Counted from the first letter of the stretch, positions 11,527 to 23,720 are shown. The stretch: DNA of 64,000 nt from Pelobates cultripes (GCA_933207985.1 OW240912.1:229599672-229663671), one strand, 5' to 3'. Notes: generated by a model from the sequence alone, not told the origin. Made by a program: numbers and translations.

Positions 11527-11830
11527 AGCTGATCAGAGCCAAATAACATTAGACTCATGGAAGAAAGCAAGAGAAGTATAAAGATGGTGCAGATAGAAAA
11601 AGTAAATGTACCAAACAAGTATGTTGATATTAGATAACGTGCAATATGAAAACAGTACCAGTAAGGATTTTTTTAGATTTATCAACAACACATATGACAG
11701 CTGACATTTTGACATAAACCTTGCCACGAGAAATGTTTGAGAAGCTATACTTAAAAATAGATTTTGTGGGTTCAAATTAGGCACCATTTGACGATTGTTA
11801 GTAATAATCACTGGTGCCTAGTCTGAATGT
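11527..11830 (+). pseudogene. Ty1/copia RNase H remnant, right part
   Basis: It continues the RNase H/C-terminal region after the LINE-like insertion: 'VNVPNKYVDIR', then 'THMTADILT' and 'EKLYLKIDFVG', similar to copia pol C-termini. It is interrupted by stops. The junction to 9691 is the 15-bp TSD. Confidence 0.55.
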
Positions 11831-12937
11831 GTTGGAGGACTTGCTGTTGCTGCTAACATTTGTCTGTCCTCTATAGTCTCTATGGTGCTAGAGAGGAAGG
11901 TGCGGCTAAATTTTGACTTGTGAAACGCAATACACTCAGGGAACATACCTCATCAGAATCAGGTCCATGTCCAGGATTATGATTACTTGCAGATGGAAGA
12001 AACAGGAAAGGACATGTATATACCCCACTTGAACATGGTGCGATTTAGAGATACCCTGACTGTGGCCCATTTTATAAATATCAGGAAGTTGATACTGATG
12101 ATCATTACTATCCTGAGCTAGTTCCTATCTACTGGGATATTTTGTGTTGTTCTTTCACTTAATACTTGTGTTAAGCCCTTATTTCATCATGCATAGTGTT
12201 GTAAATGTGTCCAGTAAAATTCTACAGCAATTATTTTCTACCACACATTAATTAATGATAAATAAGTCCAAGTACTGACAGTACTTATTCTTTCAAAAGC
12301 CAAATATTTGCAGAAAATTTGACAATTTTGAAATTCATAGGTATTTTAATTCCCATTTACCATCAAAACCTCTCCCTGAAACATTGTGAGTGGTTCTATA
12401 TCACAATACTTAAAGAATACCTTTACACTTAACTCAATTAGCATGTGGTAAGGAGAGTGAAACAATATTTTAAGATTACATGTGCAACTTTTCTTTTAGC
12501 TAAATTTTGTTAGGAAAAGTGGACATGATGACTTATAACACAGGGTACTGTCTGCCTTCATCTTATAGTTTATCACTTGTATTGTATAAGGTGGAACACA
12601 AAGTACTAAATAATATATTTGCGATTTTCTAGCTTGAATGCGTTGTACACATTTTCTAGCTTGAATGCATTGTATGAAAAGCAATCTGCCTGCATTATCT
12701 GAATATCTGTAATTAAACAATTTTAGAAACACTGTCCTATATTCCTAGCAACCATTTTAACAGTCTGTTGGATTAAATTCCATGGGGTAAAAGTGTAAGG
12801 ACTGGAAAAACAAGGATACAGAAAAATAAAGCTATGGTTATATGTGACTGATGTTTTATTGTATTGTGTGCTTTTTCTCTTTGCTCCTCTTTTTGTGTTA
12901 TTATGAGAGACCAGGGGACTACACTAACAATACAGAA
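11831..12937. other. No recognisable feature
   Basis: AT-rich sequence. A 26-bp motif ending 'tttctagcttgaatgc' occurs twice near 12625-12670. No gene is seen. Confidence 0.45.
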
Positions 12938-12941
12938 AATT

Positions 12942-13240
12942 GTATCATACTTACCGTAATTTTCTTTTCCTGGCTATTATTCATGGGAGCATCACTTATG
13001 GGTTAGCTCTGCCCCAATCTGGTACAGGACAGGAAAAATCAATTAATCTGGACCCGACTGGGGTATAAAAGGTCCCTCCTCCTTCCAACCCACAGTCGAG
13101 TTCCAAAGCTTCATAAATACTTAAGGGAGGGTTGCTGATGCTGCCATGAATAATAGCCAGGAAAAGAAAATTACAGTAAGTATGATAACATTTTCTGTAT
13201 TCCTGGCCAATCATGGCAGCATCACTTATGGGTAATACCC
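12942..13240. repeat. DIRS left terminus and internal complementary region
   Basis: Positions 12942-12994 and 13138-13190 form a near-perfect inverted repeat (left end and its complement). Directly next to it, 13196-13235 carries the complement of the element's far right terminus ('cctggccaatcatggcagc'). Left-end complement joined to right-end complement is the structure expected of the DIRS internal complementary region, thought to template a circular intermediate. Confidence 0.75.
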
Positions 13241-13301
13241 AAGCTTCGCCATAGGGAGGGGAAAAAAAAATTACTCTAAACCAGATAATGCTGAAATAAG
13301 T

Positions 13302-14304
13302 TTAATTAGATAGATTCAACAGAGGATAGAACACCTCTACCAAAGGCCGTAGAGGATGATGCCAAATCCAGTTTGTAGTGCTGAACGTAAGAGGTAAAGA
13401 CCAGGTAGCTGTCTTACAGATGTCGTCAGCTGGAACTTCTACCCAATTTGCCCAAGATGTTGCCAAAGCCCTTGTAGAGTGAGACTTTATCTTACTAGGA
13501 GGAGTAAGTTCTTTTAATTGATAAGCCTTGATTATAGTATTGGAGATCCAGCGTCTCAAGGTGGAGGTAGATGCTGCTTCCCCTCTCCTGGGACCTATCG
13601 GCAGAACAAATAGCTGATGAGACTTTCGAAATTGATTTGAAACTTCAACGTATTTGAGTAGACACTGTCTGACGTCCAACTGATGAAGTTTCACTTCTTC
13701 TGGAGAAGAAGGAGATGGATAAAAGGAAGGGATAACAACTTCCTGTAGAATGTGGAAATTCAAGACTACTTTAGGCAGAAACTCTTGTTTAGGTCTTAAA
13801 ACCACTCTGTCGTGGAATACCTGGAAATGGTTTTCATTACAAGAGAATGCATGGATTTCTGACATGCGTTTTGCTGTAGTTATAGCCACCAAAAACAAGG
13901 TCTTATATGTAAGTAAGACAATACCCAGCTCATCTAAAGGAGCAAAGGGGTTTTCAGACAAAACCTCTAATACCATCGGTAAATTCCAAGGCGGAGAATA
14001 ATTCCTTTTCGGAGGTCTTATGTGAATTGCTTTAAAGAATCTGGCAATAATAGGATCAGATGCCCATGACTTGTTGCAGACAGCAGATAAAGCTGATGAT
14101 TGGACTTTCAGAGTACTAAGGCTCAGCCCTTTTTCCAGGCCTGTATGCAGAAAATTTAGAATATTGATGTTAGAGGGCTGCAGGAAATCAACGTTGTTAG
14201 CTAGAGACCAGGAACGAAACACCTCCCATATATTATGGTAGCACAAGTCGACCCTTTTTTGGATTTAAGGAGGGTATTAACCACAGGCTCAGAAATGCCT
14301 TGAG
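13302..14304 (-). pseudogene. DIRS tyrosine recombinase, frameshifted before the catalytic tyrosine
   Basis: The open frame 13302-14246 (314 aa from the first Met) reads as a DIRS-type tyrosine recombinase: an N-terminal core-binding part, an Arg-containing block ('TTAKRMSEIH'), and the H-x-x-R box 'SHSTRALATSWA' near residue 255. The family normally has a tyrosine in a short block such as 'QHYKLD' after this box. Here that block is readable only in another frame (Tyr codon at 13375-13377), so a one-base indel has removed the nucleophile. The true start probably lies upstream near 14305 in another frame. It would have acted on circular cDNA in the nucleus. Confidence 0.7.
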
Positions 14305-15302
14305 CTAGAAGTCTCTCCTTTTAAAGAGCCATGCCCCCAATTTCAGCTGGTTGGGGTTCGGATGAACAGCCGGTCCCTGGGTCAAGATGTCTGGTCTGTG
14401 AGGAAGAGGCCAAGGTCTGCGAGGCCAAATTGGGATGATGGCAATTACCTTCAGAGCTTCTTTCCATATCTTTCTTAGTAGTCTGTAAATCATAGGTAGG
14501 GGAGGGAATGCGTACACCAGGTCGAATTTCCATGTAAGAGACAGAGCATCCTGTCCTGCTGCTCGAGGATCCGCATGTAGAGAGTAAAACTTTTCTACCT
14601 GGGTATTGTTGTATGATGCCATAAGATCGATCTAGGGTACTCCCCACCTCAGGGTAATCAACTGAAATAAGTCCGGATGTAACTTCCACTCTCCCTGGAG
14701 AATCCTTGTTCTTCTGAGATAATCTGCTAATACATTTTTTGGCCCTGGAAGGTAAACTGCTTTCAACCCTTGTAAATGGCGTTGCGCAAACTTCATTATA
14801 GGAGATAGTTCCATCAGAAGAGAATAGCTTCGGGTGCCTCCCTGATGATTTATATAAGATGCGACCGCTCTGTTGTCTTTTTGTATTCTCACCCAAGCAT
14901 TCCTCAGGAGATGACGGAACCCCTTTAGCGCAATGAGAACCGCTCTCATTTCTCTTAAATTCGAATGAAGTTTTGACTCCTTCCATGACCATGTTCCTTG
15001 AATCCACAAGTTGTTCAAGTGTGCTCCCCATCCCAGGAGACTGGCATCTGTTGTTATGGTTATCCAAACCGGTTCTTCCAGGGGAAACCCTTGACATAGG
15101 TTTTCTTCTTTTGTCCACCAATACAGATCTGTTGAAATCCTCGGGAGGAAACGAATCTTCTGATCCCAATTCCCTGTTTTTGTATCGAAGTGTATGAGAA
15201 AATGCCTCTGAATAGGTCGCATCTTCCATTGGGCCCATTGATCGTTACATGCACAAGCTGGTGGACCTTGGTAACATATGGTGGGTCGGCATTTTACGAC
15301 TA
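14305..15302 (-). pseudogene. DIRS reverse transcriptase/RNase H C-terminal part, frameshifted
   Basis: Two main overlapping frames (14632-15306 and 14321-15238) share the coding. RNase H blocks are visible: 'ITTDASLLGWGAHL', 'EMRAVLIALKGF', 'IQKDNRAVASYIN' and 'GPKNVLADYLRR', consistent with D-E-D catalytic residues. The RT palm is absent because the element is interrupted at about 15303. The reading frame is broken, so no functional enzyme remains. Confidence 0.7.
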
Positions 15303-17295
15303 CCATAGGTCATTTTCCACCAAAGTGTCTGGCGCTCTCTCCCAGTATGGTACCCGTATCAACTGGAGCAGATTGGACACAGAAATTTTCTGCAGACACT
15401 TCGCAGGGCTTAAAACACCGGCTTGTGTATCCTGCTCTTCTACTACACACACCACAAATTTTTGTTCTAGCACGGCAGACGACCACAGTCAGGCACCCAG
15501 CACTAGCTATGCTGGTAGAACAGGGAAGAACGCCAGAGACAAACTGGGCCGTCCCATCATTTTCTTCGGAAAATCACAGATTTGCAATAATTTTAACGGT
15601 GGCACATGTAGTTTTAGTGCATGTAGATTGTTGCATATTTGTTCACAATGTTTCAGGGCACATGCCAAATCTATGTGTCCTAATAAAATGTACCCTAAAC
15701 CATACCTAACGTCTGTTAACATTGATGTTCTAGCAGCACTACTAGCCAATCACCCCTCCAGACATCTGGTAGAGTTTCTGATCACGGGATTCAAAGACGG
15801 GTTCCACACAGGCATCATACAGATGCCCACGGGCCAATTAGAATGCCCAAATTTACAATTTGCAAACCAGAACCCAACAGCAGTAGATACACTAATAGCA
15901 CAAGAATTGGCAGAAGGGTATTTGTTCGGACCGTTCGCAACCCCACCATTTACATCATGGCGTACAAACCCCATCGGGACGGTCACAGGGAAAACTTCCC
16001 TCAAACAAAGACTCATTATTGATCTTTCAGCCCCTCATACCTCCACCACACCAAGTCTCAACTCCCTCATTCCCTCCGAAGAATTTTCCCTTCAATACGC
16101 CACCACTGATCACGCCATTACAGCCATCACACAAACGGGTGTGGGAGCTTGGTTAAGTAAGACGGACATTACAAATGCCTTCAAACTGCTACCAATCCAC
16201 CCTACACTATGGCACCTACATGGTATAAAATGGGCAGGAAAATACTATTTCTTCTCCCGCTTAACCTTCGGGTCGAAAAGTAGCCCAAAGATTTTTGACA
16301 CTTTTGCTGAAACACTTTGCTGGTTACTACAAAACATTTCAAGATGCCCCATAGTCATCCATTACCTCGACGATTTTCTAATGATAGAAGGGAACTCACT
16401 TCCCCCTAGTAGTCTTAAAGAAGCCATTAATCTATTCAACCACTTGGGCGTCCCAGTATCCCTCAAGAAAACTGAAGGTCCAGACACCATCATTACATTC
16501 CTGGGCATACAACTCGACTCTGCATCCATGCAAGCAAGCCTACCACACGACAAAATTGACAACATTATCAACAGCATCAATCACTACATTTCCCTGGGTA
16601 CCTGCAATCGCAAGGAACTCCAGTCCCTTATAGGTTCCTTAAACTTCGCCATGCGCATCATCCCTCAAGGACGAGCTTTCATATCCAGACTGCTTTGTCT
16701 TTTTCCACACTTCCAACACGAAAACCACAGACTATCCTTGAATCCACAAGCCACAGCAGACCTACTAATGTGGAGGAGGTTCTTGACCAGGTGGAATGGG
16801 AAAAGTTTGTTCCTCCCCGCATTATCAGACACGTCCCCATCCATATGGTCAGATGCAGCATCCATCAAGGGTTTTTCAGCCATCTTTGGTAACAAATGGC
16901 TTTGGGGTAAATGGCCGGAAGAAGTCCATGACTTAGAAGGCTTTTTTACAACCTCTGCTCTCTTTGAGATTTACCCTATTGTAGCCGCAGCTGTGGCATG
17001 GGGACACCAATGGTCAGGCTTGTCCGTGCGTTGCCACTCAGATAATCAAGCCACATGCCACATAATCAACAAAGGCAGATCATCATCCCTTACAATCATG
17101 AGGTTTCTTAGGAAACTCACGTGGTTAGCAGCATGTCATAACTTCTACTTGGTTTGCTTTCATGTACCAGGTATTAGTAATATAGCAGCTGACAGACTGT
17201 CTCGTTTTGAATTTCATGCTTTCCGACAAGCACACCCATCAGCCGCTCAAGCAGCCACAGTAGCCCCTCCGTTCTCACAACTAGTCATGGACTAG
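15303..17295 (+). CDS. Ngaro-like reverse transcriptase-RNase H polyprotein, 5'-truncated
   Basis: A long open frame covers about 660 codons of element-derived sequence. The frame opens further left at 15190, but those first codons are antisense DIRS sequence. A Cys/His cluster ('CNNFNGGTC...CSQCFRAHAKSMC') lies near 15590-15680. It is followed by the reverse transcriptase with 'LSKTDITNAFKLLPI' and catalytic 'HYLDDFLM' (about 16360). RNase H carries 'IWSDAAS', 'EIYPIVAAAV' and 'CHSDNQA'. It ends at 17295, eight bases before the recombinase ATG. The lack of stops over 2 kb suggests recent activity. The upstream gag-like ORF and left repeat are missing. Confidence 0.75.
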
Positions 17296-17303
17296 ACAAA
17301 ATC

Positions 17304-18236
17304 ATGGAACATAGTAGGGATCTAGCCAATTTAGCACTATCACACAACACTCACACTATATATAACAGAGCCTTTACACTATTCAACAGATTTCTCGCCG
17401 ATCACGACATATCAGAACCATTCGTCATGACATCTATTATAGCGTTCACTTCCTTTTGCCACCTCAAATTACACTTATCATACAACACAATTAAGTTATA
17501 CCTTACAGGCATACAACATCACATGCTAACCCTAAGACCTAACACACATAGCTTCATGTCATCATACCAGGTAAAGAATATACTCAGAGGTATACAAAAA
17601 TCCGTACCTCCACGACCACCACAGCGATTACCTATAGACAAGGAAATTTTTCAGTCCTTATCCGACCTACTAGATTCCAGACCTTTCCACTCCACCGCCA
17701 ATTCGGTCATTAAAACGGCTATGTACACAGCCTTCTATGGGTTCCTCAGGCCAAGGGAGTTCACCACGGTCACGGCTACTCAAAAGGATAGACGCCTGCT
17801 ACACAAGCACCTACAAAAACATAGCGACCACTACATACTCTCTTTACCCCAGTCAAAGACAAGCCAACATGCGCATCCAGTTGAGATCACATATTACCCT
17901 ACCCTAAACAAGTGGTGTCCAGTAGCAGCCTTAGATGCCTATCTTCTGAACATCACAGCGCTACCATCACAACCTTTATTCAAACTACAACACACAGTAC
18001 TCACCACCACTGCATTCATGAGCTATATACGATCCCTGCTAACAATGCTGGGTCTCAAACCTTCTTTCTACTCTGGTCACTCGTTTCGCATAGGAGCAGC
18101 CTCCTCCGCATCCAGTGCTAACGTACCAGTACACGTCATCAAGTCATTGGGACGTTAGAAGTCATCCGCATATACTACGTATATACCCAAACCAACACAA
18201 GAAATAAGAGATGCCTTTAAAGTCATATCTGGATAA
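17304..18236 (+). pseudogene. Ngaro-like tyrosine recombinase with one premature stop
   Basis: It is open from ATG 17304 to a TAG at 18156-18158; in the same frame the coding would continue to TAA at 18234. Conserved positions include Arg in 'FLRPREF' (about residue 152) and the H-x-x-R box 'GHSFRIGAASSA' near residue 265. The expected catalytic tyrosine lies just past the TAG ('SSAY', codon 18171-18173). Family members have Trp at the stop position ('LGRW'), so a single TGG-to-TAG change explains the loss. It follows the RT ORF by 8 bp, as usual for these elements. Confidence 0.75.
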
Positions 18237-18282
18237 TTGTATATATTGTTGACTGTAATAAATATTTTTGGTACTTTACTTT

Positions 18283-18720
18283 TGCCCTCTTTATTTACAG
18301 GCCTACCGTATCGTCGGTATCGGCACACCACAACCGGCTTGCTCTTTTATAATATTCCAGTTCCTGGAAACCTCACTCCTTATACTATTACTTAGCACCT
18401 TACACAAGTATTAAGGCCGTTTGGCCTTATTTGTGGGAGGGGCTTAAGTTAACTTACTCCCCTATATAAACTACACCTCTTACCTGACTCCTTACCGATC
18501 AAGGTCAGCGTCTGAATGCCCCTCCCACCCACTCCTCATACTGACACAATCTATATCACATTTCTTATTTTAATTCCTACTCCTTGGTGGGCCCTCTTTA
18601 TTTACAGGCCTACCGTATCGTCGGTATCGGCACACCTCAACCGACTTGCTCTTTTATAATATTCCAGTTCCTGGAAACTTCACTCCTTATACTATTACTT
18701 AGCACCTTACACAAATATAA
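18283..18720 (+). repeat. Ngaro-type split direct repeats (B1-A2-B2)
   Basis: A unit of about 125-130 bp starting 'gccctctttatttacaggcc' and ending 'ttagcaccttacacaa' occurs at 18283-18410 and again at 18590-18713, about 95% identical by eye. A different segment (about 18413-18590) lies between them. Two B copies around an A2 segment match the right end of Ngaro-type elements. The matching A1 at the left end is absent, so the element is left-truncated. Confidence 0.8.
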
Positions 18721-19293
18721 TTTATATATAATTTATCCAACTCCATTGTACAGATAATAATCTGTACCTAACTCAGTTAGTCCTGCCTGTGCAGGCTGAT
18801 TACTGAGTTCTTCAGATGAAGAGAGGCTGAACTTCATCTGGAGGCCCATGTTACACATGGGAAGGTGGCCCCCCCAAAAAAACTTATCCTGTTTGTCCTG
18901 AAAGGACAGGAAAAAAGACTGTGGGTTGGAAGGAGGAGGGACCTTTTATACCCCAGTCGGGTCCAAATTAATTGATTTTTCCTGTCCTGTACCTGATTGG
19001 GGCGGAGCTAACCCATAAGTGATGCTGCCATGATTAGCCAGGAAATACCTTTACAAACGTATGTAACGGGATGCATTTTTGTGCCATTTTTTTTAATGTA
19101 TTTTTCTGACATCACTTCCTGTTTAGTGTACTGGCACTGCATGTTACTGCCTGGTATGATATGCTAATTATTCTCTTTGCCAGACAAAAAAAAGAACCTC
19201 CATCTGTAATTCAATAACTGCTCAAATGAGTGTATGAGCATCTGACATTTCAAGATAGAAACCTATATTTTAAATTATTGCATCTGTCATCTA

Positions 19294-20357
19294 CAGAGTC
19301 GTCTATAATATTAATCAGACCCTGGGCAAATACTTTTCTTGGGCCCCCTGTACCCCCCCTCCCCCACCTGCCCCCACTCGCTAGCGTTCAATCACACATT
19401 TCACCATGACACTGTGGGAGAACTAAAGTAGAGAGGTGCAACACATACTTACACAAACATATACACTGACAGACATACTGATGCAAAGACACAAGCATAC
19501 TGACATACATATATTCACTGACAGATATATTGACAAACACAAACATACTGACACACACACACAGAGAGACATACGGACACACATACACACACACACACAC
19601 AGACACACACAGACATACAGACACACACGTATACTGACATACAGACACACACTGACAGACATGCTGACACACTTGCTGACACATGTACTAACAGACATAC
19701 TGACACATACACACACACACACACTGACAGACATATTGACACACACAGAAACATCCACTGACTGACTTAGTGACAGACATACACACAAACTGACAGACAT
19801 ACTGACAAACACAGACATATAACTGACAGACATACTGACAGACACACACACACACACACACATTGATAGAAATACTAACACACACACTGACAGAAAATAC
19901 TAACACACATACACACTGACAGACATACTGACACACATTCACATTCAATCACACATGCACAATTTACACTTTTAACCTACCTCCTGTTTCCAACCTTGAA
20001 GGGTGCCTTCCTTGGTGTCCTGAGTGGTGGCTGGGGTTGTTGTGAGTTAGGGGCTGGCTATCCCAGCCCTGCCCCCCCTCCTCACTGCCTCCTTGATCTC
20101 TCCCGCGCGGCTCTGTTTTCACTGAGAGGAAGTGATGCTCGGCTGTTAAAGGGATACAGCGCGCGACCAGGCTCCTGCTTACGAAGGCCCTTCCGGGTGG
20201 CTGTTAGTGCATGGGCCACCCGGTGGGCCTTCTTAGTGTGCGGGGAAAAAAAAATAGTAGAGGGCAGCAGGGCCCATGGGGCAGCTGCTTTGGGCCCCTT
20301 CTGAGTAACTGGGCCCGGGGAAGCTGCCCCGTTTGCCCCGTGTTATAGACAGACCTG
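19294..20357. mobile_element. hAT-type nonautonomous element with CA-rich minisatellite
   Basis: It is flanked by an exact 8-bp duplication GTCATCTA (19286-19293, 20358-20365). Ends are imperfect inverted repeats beginning CAG: 'cagagtcgtctataa' and the complement of 'ttatagacagacctg'. Inside are a CA-rich minisatellite (about 19436-19960) and a GC-rich block (about 19990-20340) rich in 'gggcccc'. No transposase is present. The layout parallels the 1752-3412 element. Confidence 0.75.
19436..19960. repeat. CA-rich minisatellite (unit around 'actgacagacata')
   Basis: Units of about 20-26 bp combine 'actgacagacatactgac' with variable runs of 'acacac'. The minus strand is open by repeat composition only. 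Confidence 0.9.
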
Positions 20358-20365
20358 GTCATCTA

Positions 20366-20864
20366 CAAAATATTATCTTCTTATATTAACCTAATAATAT
20401 ACAGAAATTAATGTAACATTTAATAAATATATTTGATATCCAGGATCCAGGAGGTTTAAAAGCAAAAATAAGTAGAGAACATTGTTCGATGTTCCCTCTA
20501 TGATTTAACCAATGTCTGATCTTACTTATTTCTGAGTGGAATTATTTCTTACTTGAAAGGAATAGTTTAGAATTCATTTAATATCAAGCTGTACTGAGGT
20601 TTTTTTTTTTTCCTGAAATTGTAAACAATGCCTATTGGTAGAAAGACAAATTTTCACTAGCAGTCAAAACTGCTAAAACCGTGCTATGCTTTCTGTTGGA
20701 TGCATGCATGTGTGTATAGATTTGCTTACGATGAATGGAATAATTCATCATATAGCTAACTTTGACAATACATAATTCACTGCCAGGAGTGACTGTAAAT
20801 ATGTGATGATGGAATCAGTAGCCAAATGTTATTACATGATTTTATATATATATATAGACTGTAA
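20366..20864. other. No recognisable feature
   Basis: AT-rich sequence, no gene or element recognised. Confidence 0.5.
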
Positions 20865-20865
20865 G

Positions 20866-21035
20866 CTCGTTTGAGAAGGGCCCTCTTAAGCCTATTGTTT
20901 CTGTAAGTTTTCTTGTAATTGTCCTATTTATAGTTAAATCCCCCCTCTAATAATTTTGTAAAGCACTATGGAATCTGTTGTCGCTATATAAATGGCAAAA
21001 AATATTATTATAATAATAATAATAATAATATTATA
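20866..21035 (+). mobile_element. LINE 3' end (L2-like) with ATA microsatellite tail
   Basis: 'gactgtaagctcgtttgag', 'gggccctct' and 'aaagcactatggaatctg...cgctatataaat', then an (ATA)n tail, is the same 3'-end type seen in L2 copies at 21950 and 26660. Non-coding fragment. Confidence 0.55.
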
Positions 21036-21949
21036 TAACAAATAACCCTGGTAATAAATACAGTTTTATTATCAACAATACTTCACTTCAATATTAATGG
21101 TGTCCTTCAGTTCAAAACAGATTTTTTTGTATTAAAGTATTTTTTAATCCTCATTGAGATAATATAGATGTTATAATGTCTTAAAATAGTAGTCACTTAT
21201 AAATAAAAGTAAAACATAACGATATTGTAGTAGAAATTGGTATATAAATATATAGTCAATGGGCCATCACCCTGTAAGGCATTTTATTTGTTCATATTAT
21301 TGAATTAAGTGGAAAAGCTTTATTAACTCATTTCAATATCAGTGATATGCAGAGCACAGAATGAATAAGAACAAACACAGAACAGTACCAAGCTGTGTCT
21401 TTAAAACCGCTCAGTTTTTCTGTATTGTGCCTGCTGTGCATGCAAGTGGAATTGACTCATCACTCAATACAAGCCCCTGGAGTTAAAGATGTCCTTTCGA
21501 AACTGGTTGACATATCATTATAGAGCTGCAGCTAGTAGTCTAGGGTCAAAATTCATCAATAAGGTTGCATGGACACAGTCTGCACTCTTTTCCAAGTGGT
21601 AATGTATACATTAATGTCAATGGGATACTGTTAAACTAATTATGCATCTTGCAAAATGGTTTTTGAAGCTCTTGAGTAAAGACACTTTTAAGGAAAAGAA
21701 AACTGATTGTGCTCAAAACAAATTAACCCAGATTGTCTTCTAGATTGAGCAGTAAATGCAGTATGGAAATACAAGTGATCGATGCTTGCTTTTTGTGGGT
21801 ACACTGAAATAACCATTAGCTAAATATTTCACTGAAAATGCAGATGAACAGATCAGTAACATATTGCACTGTGTGCTGCTATCTGCATGAAAACATTGCA
21901 GCACAAAACTGCCCTTTGGTTGTCATGATCTTGTCATGTATTGAATGAT
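21036..21949. other. No recognisable feature
   Basis: AT-rich, intron-like sequence without a recognised element. Confidence 0.5.
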
Positions 21950-23720
21950 TTTATTATATTATGTTATTATTTAGATAGTGCCAACAAATTCCGCAGTGCT
22001 TTACAGTGGATGGGCAAACAAACATGTAGCTGTAAACAGACAAGTTGGACACACAGGAACAGAGGGGTTGAGGGCCCTGCTCAATGAACTTACATGCTAG
22101 AGGAAATGAGGTAAAGTGACATAAAAGATAAGGATAGTATTAGACTAATGACATTTGCAAGAGAAGAATCAGTCAGGAGCTATTAACAGTTTAATTGATA
22201 CGCTTTTATGAAGAAGTTGATTATTAATGATTTTTTGAAGGCGTGGAGACTGGGTGGGCATCTAACAGAGGAGGGAAATGAGTTTCATAGGAATGGTGCA
22301 GCTCTCGAGAAGTCTTGAAGGCGAGCATCAGAGGTGGGAGTACGGATAGAAGATAGAAGTAAGTCTTCAGTAGAGCGTAAGGGCCTAGATGGGACATACT
22401 TGTGTATTAGGGAGGATAGATAGGTGGGAGCAGCATTATGTAGAGATTTAAAAGCAAGAACCAGAATTTTAAATTAAACCCTATATTCCTATAACAGGAA
22501 GCCAATGTAGGTGCGGACAGACAGAAAGATGAGCCTCGCCGCCGCATTCATTATGGACTGTAACGGCGCAAGTTGGGAGCACGTAAGACCACTGAGCAGC
22601 AGATTACAGTAGTCAAGGCGAGAAAGGACAGTGGCATGGACCAGCACCTTAGTCGCATCTGGTGTTAAGTAGGGTCAGATGCGCGCAATGTTTTTGAGAT
22701 GGAAGCGGCAGGATTTGGCGATAGACTGAACATGAGGTGGCAGGATTTGGCAATAGACTGAACATGAGGCGTGAAAGAGAGGTTGGAGTCAAAGAGAACA
22801 CCTAGCCAGCGAGCCTGCATGATGGTAGCACCGTTGACTTGGAGGGAGACAGACACAGGAGTAGCAACACTTGACGAAGGAAAGACCAGAATTTCAGTTT
22901 TGGTCAAGTTGAGTTTAAGGAAGTGGGCAGCCATCCAGTTAGAAATAGCAGAGAGGCAGTCAGAGACACTAGTCAAGAGGGCCGGGGAGAGATCAGGAGA
23001 GGACAGATAGATTTGCATGTCATCCGCATAGAAATGATATTGGAAGCCAAAGAAGGTGATGAGTTTACCAACAGGGGCAGTATAGATGGAGAACAGTAGG
23101 GGACCAAGGACTGCACCTTTGGGGACACCAACAGAGAGGAGTTGGGGAGAAGAAGCAGAGCCAGAAAAATAAACACTGAAAGAGCGCTGGGAGAGGTAGG
23201 AGGAGCACCAGGAGAGAGCAATATCTTGTAGACCGATATGAGAAGAAGCTGTTGATGATCAACAGTATCAAAAGCCACAGAAAGGTCAAGGAGAATTAGG
23301 ATAGAGTAGTGACCACAATATTTTGCAGCGAGTAGATCATTGGATACTTTGGCCAGTGCCTTTGGTCAGAGTGCTTAGCATGGAAACCAGACTGAAGCGG
23401 GGCTTGCAGAGAGTTGGACTTGAGGAAGTCTGTCAATCTCGTATACACAACTCTTTCAAGGATCTTGAATGCAAAAGGCAGTAGCGAGATAGGATGGTAG
23501 TTGGATGTGGACTTAGGGTCAAGGTTGGGCTTCTTTAGAATTGGGGTTATAGCTGCATGTTTGAAGGGTGATGGAAATATGCCAGAGGAGAGAGACAGAT
23601 TGCGAATTTTAGTGAGAGGTAGAGAAAGAGAAGACAGAGTACGGATGAGATGTGAGGGAATTGGATCTAGGGAGCAGGTGGTGGGGCGGAAGGACTGGAG
23701 CAGAGCAGTGCGGTATTTAC
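21950..23720 (-). pseudogene. L2-like LINE, 5'-truncated reverse transcriptase and 3' UTR
   Basis: On the minus strand, reverse-transcriptase blocks run in order from about 23400 down: '[12 protein letters not shown]', '[15 protein letters not shown]', catalytic '[10 protein letters not shown]' (about 23010-23040), '[20 protein letters not shown]', then the 3' UTR. The 3' end at about 21950 carries an ATT-rich microsatellite. A frameshift near 22980 and other lesions make it inactive. A 32-bp segment is tandemly duplicated at about 22710-22768. The catalytic motif is preserved despite decay. Confidence 0.75.

Larger units (their letters stand above)
12940..19046 (-). mobile_element. DIRS retrotransposon with inverted termini, middle replaced by an Ngaro-like element
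   Basis: The left terminus (about 12945-13100) and right terminus (about 18915-19046) are inverted copies: 'cctggctattattcatggg' through 'ggtataaaaggtccctcctcc' on the left, its complement on the right. This is the DIRS inverted terminal repeat. On the minus strand RNase H (about 14640-15300) is followed by a tyrosine recombinase (13302-about 14305). An internal complementary region lies at 13138-13240. The gag and the N-terminal part of RT are missing where a plus-strand Ngaro-like element (about 15303-18720) now sits. Confidence 0.8.

Noticed and set aside
15190..15302. N-terminal 37 codons of the 701-aa frame
   Set aside because: This DNA is antisense to the DIRS RNase H region; the Ngaro-like sequence starts at about 15303.
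19487..19960. Cys-rich secreted peptides encoded on the minus strand
   Set aside because: They are translations of a CA-rich minisatellite inside a hAT-type element.
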